DNA from: Streptomyces sp. AC1-42W
GTDB taxonomy: Bacteria > Actinomycetota > Actinomycetes > Streptomycetales > Streptomycetaceae
NCBI RefSeq assembly: GCF_003248355.1
Contig: NZ_QKWY01000002.1
Span: 496,001-560,000, forward strand
DNA length: 64,000 nt
Direction: 5' to 3'
The translations under genes and the position numbers were made by a program. This document shows, one piece after another, positions 26,440 to 35,121 of the stretch (its first letter is position 1; each line of letters begins with the position of its first letter). Below the pieces are notes generated by a model. It worked only from the letters and a program-made list of their open reading frames with translations, was not told the DNA's origin and did no database searches.

Positions 26440-28005
26440 AACATGTCCTTGGGGTCGGTGCGGCTCCCCGGCGGGATGACGAGATTGCCGTCTTCCAGCC
26501 GGATGACGAACGTGATGCCTCTGCCTTTTCGCCCGCGCGCGCCGCTATGGATGGCCAAGAGGTCATCGTAGGAGCCATTGGTCAGCCAGTCCCGTACGGT
26601 GCCACGGCCTCCGTCCACGAGCATCACCGGGTGGTCGGCGTCGGCGACCGCCAACTGCAACAGGTACTTGCCACGCGTGATCTCGCTGACGGGATCCTGC
26701 GGATCGTTGAGGTGCTTCATCTGGTACGCATAGATTTCGCCGGATTCGTCTCTGATGCGGACGTCCACGTCGGCACCGACCGGCACCTTCTGTTCGAAGT
26801 CGATGGCGTGGGCCGGCACACCGTTCTCCACCAACTCGTCCGCGAAAACCAACTGGTCGGCGGACGACTGAAACATGTTCGTCTTGTTCGCTCCCAGAGC
26901 GGAGACGACCTGACCGTACTCATCTGCTTGATTGAATCGGCCGGAAGCGATGATGTCGGCGACGCGCTGTCCGTTCGGCTCCGACGCAAGCCGATCCAGG
27001 ACCCGCTCCAGCACATTCGGTTTTGGGCGTTTCTTTCCCGGAATCCCTTGGACGGCATCGCGGATGCGTTGTTCCGTCTCGCTTCCGCGTACGAGAGGCT
27101 CGTTCTCGGGCGGGTGGCCACCGGGCGCGCCGGGGACGTTCTCGCCGCCGGAACTCCCTGACCCGCCGTCGGAGCCACGGCCGGTGCCGGCGTCCTCATC
27201 CACGTTTCCGTCGGAAGCGTCACCTCGTTCGCCCACTGGCCCATCGCGGTGAGTGCGGTGTGTTCCCTCCCTGGCAGGGTGTGGACCGGTGCTCTGGTGC
27301 GCGTGAGCTGCGTGGTGCTCCGCCTGCCTGCCGACAGCGACCGGCCGGCGTTCGGGTTCGGCTGCCCGTTCGGGCCCCGAAGGTTCGTGTCGTGCCGGTT
27401 GTGGGTGGGGGTTGCCGTCGGGGTCGAGCGCGACGAAGGTGCCGTCCTTGTCGATGCGGTAGCGGTGGTCGAGGTCCAGGGCTCCGTCCGGGAACCTCGT
27501 GGGCGGGATGCTGAGGTGGGCGCTGACGTCGGCGAGGACCCGGGAGACCTTGGGGAGGTCGGACAGGGCCTTGGCGGCCTTGAAGGCGCCACCGAGCGGG
27601 TCGAGCGCGTCGCCGATACGGGCCACGGTGCCCGCGGCCTTCGCGAAGCTGCCGCCCTTGCCGAGCTTGGCCGCGACCCCCAGCGGGCCGGCGAAGAGGG
27701 TGAGGATGTTGAAGGTGATGATGGCGTGGCCGCGTGCCGGGTCCTCGGGCACGACGTCGTACGCGACGAGCTGCTTGCCGAACTCCTTCGCGTACGCCTT
27801 GCTCTCCCGCTGCCAGTCCGACAGGTGCTCGCCCTGGCCGAGAAGATCCATGCCGTACGCGTAACCGCCGACGGCGGTGCGACGTAAGCCGTTCCACGCC
27901 TCGTCGCGTGCCTGGGTTCCGTGGAAGCCCGCCAGCGTGCCCAGGCCGTCGATGCCGCCCCAGATACTGTCCTTGGCGAGGCCGTCCCAGGCCCAGCTCT
28001 TGGCC
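26436..28005 (-). pseudogene. C-terminal part of a split polymorphic toxin with a nuclease-like domain
   Basis: Coding sequence continues from the MITE edge at 28005 (AKSWAWDGLAKDSIWGGIDGLGTLAGF) to the stop at 26436. The first internal ATG is 27851, giving 471 residues with no good ribosome-binding site. It contains a hydrophobic helix-rich region (ITFNILTLFAGPLGVAAKLG), a low-complexity linker, then a C-terminal domain of about 200 residues. There ADVDVRIRDESGEIYAYQMK shows an Asp, then a QxK pair, as in PD-(D/E)xK-like nucleases. The frame matches the N-terminal fragment once the element is removed. Likely a secreted antibacterial nuclease toxin, now disrupted. Confidence 0.7.
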
Positions 28006-28007
28006 TA

Positions 28008-28169
28008 AGGGCTGTCCCGTAATCCCCGGCGGGCGCACGACGACAGCTACGGCACCTCGCTGCGTTGTCGGAACGTCCGAATACGTCCAGTATGCGAACG
28101 CCCCTCCGCCTTGCGATGCACCGCATCTGACGCCGCGCGCTGATCCACCGGGGATTACGGGACAGCCCT
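28008..28169. mobile_element. 162-bp MITE, copy 1 (IS5/IS427-like ends)
   Basis: Perfect 22-bp terminal inverted repeats begin AGGGCTGTCCCGTAAT; the interior has no credible ORF. TA is duplicated on both sides (28006-28007 and 28170-28171) and the flanks read C-TA and TA-G, so the target was CTAG. Every base is identical to copy 2 at 40363-40524, which implies recent movement. The end sequence resembles Streptomyces IS5-family elements, whose transposase would mobilise it; no such transposase is in the window. It interrupts the toxin gene. Confidence 0.93.
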
Positions 28170-28795
28170 TAGTCCCCCCACCAGCCGAGGCTCCAGCGTT
28201 CGTACGTGCGGCCTTCCGGGCTGCCCCACGGCAGGTCCTTGATCCCCGCGAGCAGTTCCGCGTCCGGGCCGTACATGCGCGACCCGTGGGAACCGTCGTC
28301 GGCGGTCCAGCGGGGCCTGCACACGGCCGGGCTGATCGCCTCGATCGCGTTCGCGGCCTTGCGCTCGGCCTCGTGGAAGCCGTCCTGCGCCGTTGCCACG
28401 GCATCCATCAGCGCCTGGTGCTCGTCTACCTTCTTCTGGTCCTCGGTCCAGTCGTCGTCGCCCTCGACACCGTCCACGAAGTGGATCGCGTCCAGCTTCA
28501 ACTGCTTGAGCCGGTCGGCGTGCGGCTTCGCGTCGTGGATGAAGGTGTCCAGGGCGTCGGCCAGTGCCGAGATGTCCGCGGCGAACTCGTCGGCCGTGTC
28601 CATGACCGGCTGTGTGGAGGAGAACAGCCGGTCGGCCTCCGGCGCCCGGTAGTAGATGGCCGTCGCCTGAAAGCGGGAATGGACGTCCTTCCCGCTGACG
28701 CGGATGCCGACCGCGTGGGTACGGAGACGGGAGGTGGCGCGTTCCAGCTGGGTGAAGTCACCGGTGTACTGCGGTATGCCCCCGGGATTGATCAC
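28169..28795 (-). pseudogene. N-terminal part of the split WXG-like toxin
   Basis: A 208-residue ORF from GTG 28795. The first 180 residues are helical (TQLERATSRLRTHAVGIRVSGKDVHSRFQATAIYY, then ADEFAADISALADALDTFIHDAKPHADRLK), the pattern of WXG100/LXG-like export domains of type VII secretion substrates. The tail ERWSLGWWGD stops at a TAA formed by the MITE edge. Excising the element with one TA left behind restores the same frame but gives a TAG codon at the junction. So either the two halves were always separate or the junction has since mutated. Confidence 0.7.
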
Positions 28796-28800
28796 GCAGG

Positions 28801-29199
28801 CTACTCCCCGCCCCGCTCGTCGGACGGCTGCCCGGCTGCCCGGATCTCGGCAGGGGTGGGGGCCTTCGCCGCCTCGCGCTGGGCCCGCGCGGCCATGGCG
28901 AGATCGCCTTCGAGGTACTCGGCGGTCGCCTTGACCGTGCCGTCCATGGACTTCTTGGCGCGGGCGGCCATGAAGGTGATCTTGTGCTGGGTGTCGTACA
29001 CGAAGTTCAGCACGGCGGCGCCCACCGGGCCTGCCGGAGCCTCACCGCAGTACGGCCCGCTGATCGTTCCCGCGGCCAGCGCGGCGTCCTCCACGCTCGT
29101 GCCGTAGCCCTTGACGTCTTTGCTCAGATCCTCGGCTGCAAGCCCGACCAGGGACAGGATGGACTCCACCCCGCCCGGCTGGATGTCCCACCCCGTCAT
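28801..29199 (-). CDS. DUF6507 family, WXG-like small secreted-protein partner
   Basis: A 132-residue helical protein beginning MTGWDIQPGGVESILSLVGLAAEDLSK, which matches the DUF6507 family of ESX/type VII-associated proteins. Expected to pair with the following WXG-like toxin during export. ATG 29199 follows a GGGGGG tract. The stop is 5 bases from the start of the toxin gene, so it is the first gene of the operon. A perfect palindrome overlaps its promoter. Confidence 0.8.
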   Translation of the reverse strand: MTGWDIQPGGVESILSLVGLAAEDLSKDVKGYGTSVEDAALAAGTISGPYCGEAPAGPVGAAVLNFVYDTQHKITFMAARAKKSMDGTVKATAEYLEGDLAMAARAQREAAKAPTPAEIRAAGQPSDERGGE

Positions 29200-29235
29200 G
29201 CCGACCCCCCGGCGTGCGCTCCGCTTGGAGCTCCA

Positions 29236-29269
29236 TCTCTACCAAGGGGTACGTTGCACATGCAACGTA
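29236..29269 (-). promoter_or_regulatory. Toxin-operon promoter with a perfect 20-bp operator palindrome
   Basis: The palindrome is TACGTTGCA (29250-29258), CA, TGCAACGTA (29261-29269). On the minus strand a -35 TTGCAT (29260-29265) and a -10 TAGAGA (29236-29241) are 18 bp apart, so a bound repressor would cover the -35 box. Transcription would start near 29229, 30 bp before the DUF6507 ATG. The regulator is unknown. Confidence 0.65.
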
Positions 29270-29294
29270 GTTCCGGCCAAAGGCGCGCCCGGTG

Positions 29295-29519
29295 TCAGGG
29301 TTCCCGGGAGGTGGCGCGAGCCGTGCGGATCACGCCCGCCGCCGCGATCAGGAAGCCGACGCCCATCAGCATGCACAGGGACCAGGCGATGGGCGGCAGG
29401 GGGTCCGTGCCGAGGAAGAGGGGGGCCATGGTGGCGAGGGTGGAGAGGGCGCCGACGAAGAAGACGATGGCGCCGATCCGGACCAGCCGGTCGCCTGCGC
29501 CGGAAGTGGGAGTGCTCAC
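29295..29519 (-). CDS. Small two-helix membrane protein (74 aa)
   Basis: The sequence carries two membrane segments, IGAIVFFVGALSTLATMAPLF and AWSLCMLMGVGFLIAAAGVI, with short charged ends. ATG at 29519. It is a widely seen small Streptomyces membrane protein type with no assigned function. Its promoter region is shared divergently with the cold-shock gene. Confidence 0.75.
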   Translation of the reverse strand: MSTPTSGAGDRLVRIGAIVFFVGALSTLATMAPLFLGTDPLPPIAWSLCMLMGVGFLIAAAGVIRTARATSREP

Positions 29520-29720
29520 CCCGTCAGGGTAGTTCCCCGGTGCGGTGGAAACGTGTCCGGGTGAAGCAGGTGCCGTTTCCGGACACAGTCCGGATGACCA
29601 GGCTTGACGAGGGGTACGTCACCTGTGAAGGCTTTAGCCAGCAGGGGAGCACGACCACAGGACGGCCTGACCTGCTGAGGGCATTCGTTCCGGCACACGG
29701 GTTGAGATGGGGTGCGTGCT

Positions 29721-30104
29721 TTGCCGACTGGCAAGGTCAAGTGGTTCAACAGTGAGAAGGGCTTCGGCTTCCTCTCGCGCGACGACGGCAGTGACGTCTT
29801 CGTGCACTCGTCCGTGCTCCCGGCCGGGGTCGACGCTCTCAAGCCCGGCCAGCGGGTCGAATTCGGTGTGGTCGCCGGCCAGCGCGGTGACCAGGCGCTC
29901 TCCGTGTCGATCCTCGAACCGACCCCCTCCGTCGCGGCCGCCCAGCGCCGCAAGCCGGACGAGCTGGCGTCGATCGTCCAGGACCTGACGACCCTCCTGG
30001 AGAACATCACCCCGATGCTGGAGCGCGGCCGCTACCCCGACAAGGCGGCGGGCGCCAAGATCGCCGGCCTCCTGCGCGCGGTCGCGGACCAGCTCGACGT
30101 CTGA
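29721..30104 (+). CDS. Cold-shock domain protein with C-terminal helical extension
   Basis: A 127-residue protein. The N-terminal cold-shock domain carries both RNA-binding motifs, KGFGFL (RNP1) and DVFVHSS (RNP2). A C-terminal extension (RKPDELASIVQDLTTLLENITPMLERG) doubles the usual 67-residue CspA size and is typical of this Streptomyces family. I chose TTG at 29721 because the family begins MPTGKVKWFN and GAGATGGGG is well spaced; GTG at 29712 is an alternative. It likely binds single-stranded RNA or DNA. It marks the left border of the accessory island. Confidence 0.88.
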   Translation: MPTGKVKWFNSEKGFGFLSRDDGSDVFVHSSVLPAGVDALKPGQRVEFGVVAGQRGDQALSVSILEPTPSVAAAQRRKPDELASIVQDLTTLLENITPMLERGRYPDKAAGAKIAGLLRAVADQLDV

Positions 30105-30165
30105 CCCCGCCGTTTCGGTCGGGGTGATGAGGCGTCGTTGACCGGACATTGTTCTGCGGCAGGAG

Positions 30166-30958
30166 ATGCTGGGCGCTGACGCGAGGGGCCACACGGTCTT
30201 GAACGATCAGTGCCGGGCGCTCGGCATGCGCGGCGTCCTCGGTCCCGGATTGTGCACCGACATCCTCTATACTCCGTCGCGGTTCGACCTCGTGCGCGAT
30301 TGGTCGGACGGCCGTGGCCCGCACTTCGCCCTCCCGCCCACCGCGATCACCCTCCGCCCGAAGGAGGGCGGGCCCGACGCGTTGCCCTTCAACGTGGTCA
30401 GCTACCGCCTTGCCTACGCCAGCGCCCAGCAGCGCCAACTGGAAGCCGAGTGGCTGACCACCTGGGCCGACAAGGGGTGGAAGGCCCCCGACGGAGGCCA
30501 CCGCGTACTGCCAGCCATCATCGGTGGCGACAACAACAGCTACCCGGAGCCGGGCACCCCGGGAGACGTGCCCGTGCCCGACCTCTCCGCCATCGAGGAC
30601 CGGCCTCACCGCCCGCACCGCTCGCGCCGAGGCCCCGATGGCGTCTGCGTCCCTGACACCGAACCCGACCACACGCTCCGCACTGCGGGCCTCGAAGGCA
30701 TCGCCCGCTACTGGGTCAACAGGACGGCGAAGCAGGCGCGCCGGCCCGAACCGTCAACGCCAGTGAGACCCACGGACCCGACAGCCGGATCGACCGCGTC
30801 TACCTCACACCCGGCCTCCTGCCCGCCGTGACGGGCGTCGAAGTGCACGAGGTTCCTCTCGACGTCTCCGACCATCACATTCCCGTCATGACCCTGGCCA
30901 GCAGCAGTTTCGCCGACGCACTCACCAGCTACGCCCCTGGCCCGCACCTGACCGTCTG
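30166..30958 (+). pseudogene. Endonuclease/exonuclease/phosphatase family remnant
   Basis: The visible protein begins mid-domain and reads LPAIIGGDNNSYPEPG (a core GDxN-type motif of the EEP fold). Near 30720-30745 the frame changes; the continuation in another frame is SRIDRVYLTPGLL through VSDHHIPVMTLAS, which holds the C-terminal SDH motif and ends at 30958. The missing 5' part and the frameshift mark it as decayed. Original function probably a DNase, phosphodiesterase or sphingomyelinase-type hydrolase; not decidable. Confidence 0.75.
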
Positions 30959-30961
30959 AAC

Positions 30962-31002
30962 TCCGCCGTACGGCCTTGACCGCTGCCGGGCCGTACGGCG
31001 GA
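30962..31002. terminator. Terminator hairpin between convergent genes
   Basis: A 14-bp perfect stem (30962-30975 with 30989-31002) and a 13-base loop. The rest of the gap to 31278 shows no supportable gene. Confidence 0.65.
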
Positions 31003-31278
31003 CTCGGGGTTCCCCCAGTACGCAGAGTCCGCGTGCTGCACAGTCATGCAGGACCGTGGGCTGAGGGAGCGGCGCCCCCGCGCCCCGGCCCATCGGGCCG
31101 GTACAGCCAGAGCCTCAACCTTCCTCGCTATGCCCGATCGTCAGCGCACCGGAGAGCACTGCCTCTCAGAAACGCCAACGAGTCGACTTCAGTTGTCATC
31201 ACACGAACCATCACCGAGAGCGCCCTGGTTCAGGACCCGACGGCCGGCCAGTCGAACGAGTTCGCCCTGAACCCTTCC

Positions 31279-32199
31279 CTACCGGTGGTTCTCGACGCAG
31301 CGGAAGCCGGTGTCGTTGTCCTTCATCGATTCAGCGGCTGTGTTGAACAGCGATGGTGCTGCCCGGGCGATCGGGGACGTGAAGGCCGAGCCTTTCAGGT
31401 GGTAACGGCCGTTGCCGGGCTCTTCTGCGGTGGAGCACCACTCCCATACGTTGCCGCAAAGGTCGAAGACTCCGAACGGGCTGGCGCCGGACTGATACCG
31501 GGAAACAGGGGTCGTGGCGTCGATCCCGGACTCGGCCGTGTTCGCCTTGGCGGCCGTCGGCTCATTTCCCCAGGGGTAGATGCGTCCCCTCGGTCCGCGG
31601 GCGCCCTTCTCCCACTGCTGCGCGGAGGGCAGGGACTTGCCGGCCCATCGGGCATACGTGGTCGCGTCGTGCCACGTCACCCACACCACGGGGTGAGTGG
31701 CAAGCGTGATCGGGCAGCGGCCACCGGGCCAGTGCTGGGGTGGCCGATGCCCGGTGGCCAGCACGAACTTTGCGTAGTCCTCATTCGTCGTCGGGTAGAC
31801 ATCCATAAGGAATGGCTCCAGCCACACCGAGCGGTTGCCGGGGCCGGAGAGGTAGATGCCCTCTTCGACGAGGGCCATGACCTTTCCGTCGACCGGATGC
31901 CGGCGAGTGGTCGGATCCCTTCGCAGGAGTTCTTCGGCCCGCTGGTCGTGCTCAACAGCGGCGCGTTCGGTCATGAGCTCGGCGAACCGCTGCTGGACAT
32001 CGGGCGAAGCTTGAGCGAGAAGCGTGTCCAGGGCCGACTGGTTGTCGAGTTCGAGTTCGATCGTCTCCCCCCGACTCTTCCATCGTGGGATCTGGCGAGG
32101 GTTCACGCCGACTTGATCGGCGAAGTCGCGCTGCTTGCTGCGCATCGCTATGCGCAGCAGCTCGGCCTCTCGCCCTGTCCATCTGAGTACCCCTGCCAT
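31279..32199 (-). CDS. HTH - formylglycine-generating enzyme (SUMF1) domain fusion
   Basis: A 306-residue protein. Residues 1-60 (GREAELLRIAMRSKQRDFADQVGVNPRQIPRWKSRG) look like an XRE-type helix-turn-helix. Residues from about 105 form a FGE-sulfatase domain: the start is VEEGIYLSGPGNRSVWLEPFLMDVYPTTNEDYAKF, then VVWVTWHDATTYARWAGKSLPSAQQWEKGARG, YPWGNE, and FDLCGNVWEW, ending DTGFRC. Related domains oxidise Cys, act in ergothioneine synthesis, or serve as carbohydrate-like binding folds. The fusion suggests a ligand-sensing regulator rather than an enzyme. It starts 9 bp after the aminotransferase stop. Confidence 0.8.
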   Translation of the reverse strand: MAGVLRWTGREAELLRIAMRSKQRDFADQVGVNPRQIPRWKSRGETIELELDNQSALDTLLAQASPDVQQRFAELMTERAAVEHDQRAEELLRRDPTTRRHPVDGKVMALVEEGIYLSGPGNRSVWLEPFLMDVYPTTNEDYAKFVLATGHRPPQHWPGGRCPITLATHPVVWVTWHDATTYARWAGKSLPSAQQWEKGARGPRGRIYPWGNEPTAAKANTAESGIDATTPVSRYQSGASPFGVFDLCGNVWEWCSTAEEPGNGRYHLKGSAFTSPIARAAPSLFNTAAESMKDNDTGFRCVENHR

Positions 32200-32208
32200 G
32201 GACTTGGT

Positions 32209-32991
32209 CTACAGGATTTCGCCGGGGATCGACAGATACATCTCTTGGAGCTGCCTCAAAACCGGGTGGTCTACAGGGAACTCGGTGTCGTCGATCGAGG
32301 CGAGGGGACGGACGCCGATCGAGGTGTTCGTGGCGAAGGCCGCAGCCATGCCTTTCGCCTGCTCCAGCGTGACGGTCGCGGTGCGATGGTCGCCTCGCTG
32401 CTGGAGCAAGGCCATGGTGACGCCGGGAAGTACAGGAGCCTCGGGCCACACGACGGTACCTGCTTGGTCCACGAACGCCACATTCCAGGTTCCGCCTTCG
32501 GAGACGAATCCGTCGCGGCCGACGAACAGAGCGTCGTCGTAATCCACCCGCTGGGCCGTACCCCGGGCGTGCAGGGCACCGAAGAGGCCAGTGTGCTTTA
32601 CCTGCGGCAAGTCACGCTCGTATACCTGGCTCTGGGCTCGCAAGGGGGCCGGAGGCAGTGTGCCGGCGCCGCGAACGGACACGAGGATGTGCGGCTCGTT
32701 GGCGGCGGCCGGGTGGCCCATCTCGATCCCCGGGTCGTAGATGGTGACGCGCACGACGCACGGGAGCGTCTGTCCCTCCAGCGCCTGGCGGAGGCACTCG
32801 CGAACCCGGCCGATGTCCAGGGCCGAGCTCCACACGATCTCGCAATCACGTGTGAGGCGTTCGAGGTGAAGGGCCAGACCGCGAATGCTGCCGTGGGCAT
32901 CGACGCGCATGGACGTGAAGTGCCCGACGTTCGTGAGCGCCAGGGGAAGCAAGTCATCTACGGATACGGGCTTTCCATTGAGTGTCGCCAT
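32209..32991 (-). CDS. PLP-dependent class IV aminotransferase (ADC lyase/D-amino acid type)
   Basis: A 260-residue fold-type IV PLP enzyme. DLPQVKHTGLFGALHARG carries the catalytic Lys, followed by DALFVGRDGFVSEGGTWNVAFV, the typical E(G/A)xxxN segment that binds PLP, and the LPGVTMALL motif. Relatives transaminate branched-chain or D-amino acids or cleave aminodeoxychorismate; substrate is open. ATG 32991 was preferred because the family starts near MATLNGKPV; the frame is open 9 codons upstream. First gene of a two-gene unit with the HTH-FGE protein. Confidence 0.85.
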   Translation of the reverse strand: MATLNGKPVSVDDLLPLALTNVGHFTSMRVDAHGSIRGLALHLERLTRDCEIVWSSALDIGRVRECLRQALEGQTLPCVVRVTIYDPGIEMGHPAAANEPHILVSVRGAGTLPPAPLRAQSQVYERDLPQVKHTGLFGALHARGTAQRVDYDDALFVGRDGFVSEGGTWNVAFVDQAGTVVWPEAPVLPGVTMALLQQRGDHRTATVTLEQAKGMAAAFATNTSIGVRPLASIDDTEFPVDHPVLRQLQEMYLSIPGEIL

Positions 32992-33219
32992 GCCGCCCAG
33001 CATGTCAGGACCGCCCACTCCGATGGCACCCCGAGCTTGGTTACTGATGAGTCAACGTCATCTGAAAGTCATTCCCAAGCCATTGCGGCGGGGTGTTCGC
33101 TGGTCACCGCGCAACTACGTCGAGTGATCGACGGTGCGATCGATTCTGCGGGCCGCAACAGACCGGCAAGGCCCCTAATCGCAGAACGCTAGCCGACCCT
33201 TCCACTGACGAGGACGCCC

Positions 33220-33783
33220 ATGTCCGAGAGTGTGTTCCCGACCCGGTCGGCCGCCGTCAGCCACCGCCGACGGCGGTCGCTACGGACCGATGCCTTCACG
33301 TTGCACCATGTCCGTCGTGCCGTGATCCTGCCGGTGCTGCTTCTCGCGGCGCTGCCGGCCGTCGTCTTCGCCGTCTGGTCGATCAGCGCGATGCCTCCCG
33401 GCTGGTTACTGGTCGGCCTGCTCGGTGGGGTGGCCGGCGTCGCGCTGGTCACGGCCCGCGGAGTGCATACCACCGCCGACGCCGCCGAGACAGCGGATGA
33501 ACACGTCATCTGCCGAGCCGTCGCACCAGTCTCCGCTCCAGACCGCCCCGGCAACCATGTACGAGATGCACACCCTGAGCACGGACGCCGAGCGGGCGGA
33601 GGCGGTCGCGCTTGTACAGGACCGTCAACGCCAGCTCTCCGTAGGCGGCCTGCCCAAACCCGCCCGAGCAGACATACCGGCGCTGTTCCGCGACCCGCAG
33701 TCCGTACTGGCCGGGCTGTTCGAGGAGGGTGTACTGCTGGCCTGCATGATCCGCCAGCGTACGTCCAGGCACGGATGGGATGA
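33220..33783 (+). CDS. Membrane ORF overlapping the next gene, possibly frameshifted
   Basis: Residues 1-95 read as a real membrane protein (RRAVILPVLLLAALPAVVFAVWS and PGWLLVGLLGGVAGVALVTARG). After about residue 105 the composition turns Arg/Gly-rich and looks like an out-of-frame shadow of the GNAT-like gene that starts at 33497. No stop occurs until 33783. The most likely explanation is a small membrane protein that has lost its stop by a frameshift. It could also be a true overlapping ORF. ATG 33220 lacks a strong ribosome-binding site. Confidence 0.4.
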   Translation: MSESVFPTRSAAVSHRRRRSLRTDAFTLHHVRRAVILPVLLLAALPAVVFAVWSISAMPPGWLLVGLLGGVAGVALVTARGVHTTADAAETADEHVICRAVAPVSAPDRPGNHVRDAHPEHGRRAGGGGRACTGPSTPALRRRPAQTRPSRHTGAVPRPAVRTGRAVRGGCTAGLHDPPAYVQARMG

Positions 33784-34114
33784 GGGCCCGTGCCTCTTCC
33801 TGAGCTGCTTCCACACTCTGCCCGGCCACGGCGACAACGCCGTCCAGCTGATCACACTGTGGACCTCCGGCTTCGCCACCCGGCTGGGCCTGCTGCTCGT
33901 GCGAGCGGAGGTCTTTGCCCGTGATCCCCTTCACGATGATCCGATCGCCCCTTTCCTCCGTTGCGTCATCGACATGGGCTGGAACCTGCGAGGGACTGGC
34001 AAGGGGCAGCACGGCGAGCCGGTCGCCCGGCTCGAACTCATCGCCGATTGTCGGCCTGGGCTGAGAGCCCTCATCGGCTGCCAGGTGCAAACCCCGCGGC
34101 CCGCCCCAGCCTGA
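33497..34114 (+). CDS. GNAT-like acetyltransferase
   Basis: About 205 residues. YEMHTLSTDAERAEAVALVQDRQRQL opens like a GNAT N-acetyltransferase, SVLAGLFEEGVLLACMIR follows as the central strands, and LLLVRAEVFARDPLH resembles the C-terminal CoA-side region. No classic RxxGxG/A motif is clear, so the assignment is moderate. ATG 33497 or 33557 may be the start. Its location 120 bp before the lanthipeptide precursor suggests a tailoring or self-protection role, which is inference. Confidence 0.5.
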   Translation: MNTSSAEPSHQSPLQTAPATMYEMHTLSTDAERAEAVALVQDRQRQLSVGGLPKPARADIPALFRDPQSVLAGLFEEGVLLACMIRQRTSRHGWDEGPCLFLSCFHTLPGHGDNAVQLITLWTSGFATRLGLLLVRAEVFARDPLHDDPIAPFLRCVIDMGWNLRGTGKGQHGEPVARLELIADCRPGLRALIGCQVQTPRPAPA

Positions 34115-34233
34115 CAGCTCGGCCCACCGACTCCAGGCGCCTCGGCCGAGGCAACTTCGCCGGCCTGCCCGTCTGGTAGCAGGCCCCGGGGCCCGACCGG
34201 GTTCCGGTATCCCCACCGCACCAGGAGGCATGC

Positions 34234-34416
34234 ATGACCGCTATCCGGACCGAGAAGCCGACCACGCCCGCGCAGGCGGACCTCGTGACACCCGACGACC
34301 CGTTCGGGCTCAACATCACCTTCATCGAGGGCACGCCCGCGACCGAGACGGTCCTGATGTGCAGCACCGGCGACACCTGCGGCAGCTCCTGCCCCAGCGC
34401 CTGCACCACCTCGTAA
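34234..34416 (+). CDS. lanA: FxLD-type class I lanthipeptide precursor
   Basis: A 60-residue peptide after a strong AGGAGG site (34223-34228). The leader has DDPFGLNITFIEG, matching the F-x-L-D leader box of the FxLD family with Asn replacing Asp. The C-terminal core (TVLMCSTGDTCGSS, then CPSACTTS) has four Cys and several Ser/Thr, enough for up to four lanthionine rings, and a single core Asp followed by Thr, a candidate for methyltransferase-driven isoaspartate formation. Downstream lie LanB, LanC, an SpaB_C protein and the methyltransferase, so the product is a predicted modified lanthipeptide. Confidence 0.92.
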   Translation: MTAIRTEKPTTPAQADLVTPDDPFGLNITFIEGTPATETVLMCSTGDTCGSSCPSACTTS

Positions 34417-34436
34417 GCCGGGACAGCCCGGTACAG

Positions 34437-34468
34437 CGTGCCGGACGGGGACTTCCCCGTCCGGCACG
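34437..34468 (+). terminator. Attenuator hairpin between lanA and lanB
   Basis: A 14-bp perfect stem (34437-34450 with 34455-34468) and a 4-base loop, located 20 bases after the precursor stop. Hairpins at this position allow high precursor and low enzyme expression in many lanthipeptide operons. Confidence 0.85.
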
Positions 34469-34504
34469 CCCCGCCCGTCACACCAGAAGATGAGGAGAGC
34501 GCTG

Positions 34505-35023
34505 ATGACACGGCAACGGCCCAGACGGTACGAGGGCACAGGACAGGCCATGCTGCGCGCGGCGGTTCACGTCAACGCTCCCGCGATGCGGCCCTGGCCG
34601 GGGTCCACAGCGCCTGCCGAGGTGTGGCGCGCGTGGCTCAGCACGGTGTGGTCGGATACCGCCTTTCGAAGCGCCGTGTCGCACGCGAGTCCTCACCTGG
34701 CCGAGCAGGTGCAGGCCATCATCACGGGCCGCACTCCGAAAGTGCGCCGGATGCGCCGAGCGGCGCTGGCCACCGCCCGCTACGCGATCCGCCACGCCCA
34801 CCGCTCAACCCCTTTCGGCCTGTTCGCCGGAGTCGCGCAACTCGACTTCGGCCAGTCCGGCTCCATCCGGTTCGGGAATGACCACCAGGCCGTCACCCGG
34901 CCCGACCCCGTCCGTCTCGACGAGATACTGACCGCCTGGGAGAGCGATGCCGGGCGCATGGCTGACGCCGAGGTCTGCGTCAACCCCCTTCTCCGGAAGA
35001 ACAGCCAGCAGGTCTACCTCTGA
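34505..35023 (+). pseudogene. lanB: LanB dehydratase, N-terminal fragment (interrupted by IS605-type element)
   Basis: Reading from ATG 34505 (GAGGAG 7 bases upstream) gives 172 residues: RAAVHVNAPAMRPWPG, RTPKVRRMRRAALATARYAIRHAHRSTPFGLFAGVAQLDF, ending VCVNPLLRKNSQQVYL. This is the N-terminus of a class I lanthipeptide dehydratase, which glutamylates Ser/Thr from glutamyl-tRNA. The frame stops in the insertion element. Sequence resumes at 36937 in the frame expected if the element (1916 or 1919 bp) is removed, giving QVY(L)VPSEGNAEF. Precise excision would restore lanB. Confidence 0.9.
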
Positions 35024-35121
35024 TCTTGGCCAGTGCTCCGCCCTTCAGGGCGGGGGTGAAGGCCATCCTTGGCGCGGAGGCGCGCAGCGCCGGAGTTCGC
35101 TGCGAGCCTCCGGGGCAACGG

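Noticed and set aside
28008..28169. CRISPR-like repeat because the same sequence appears twice
   Set aside because: Only two copies 12 kb apart with terminal inverted repeats and target duplication, which fits a MITE.
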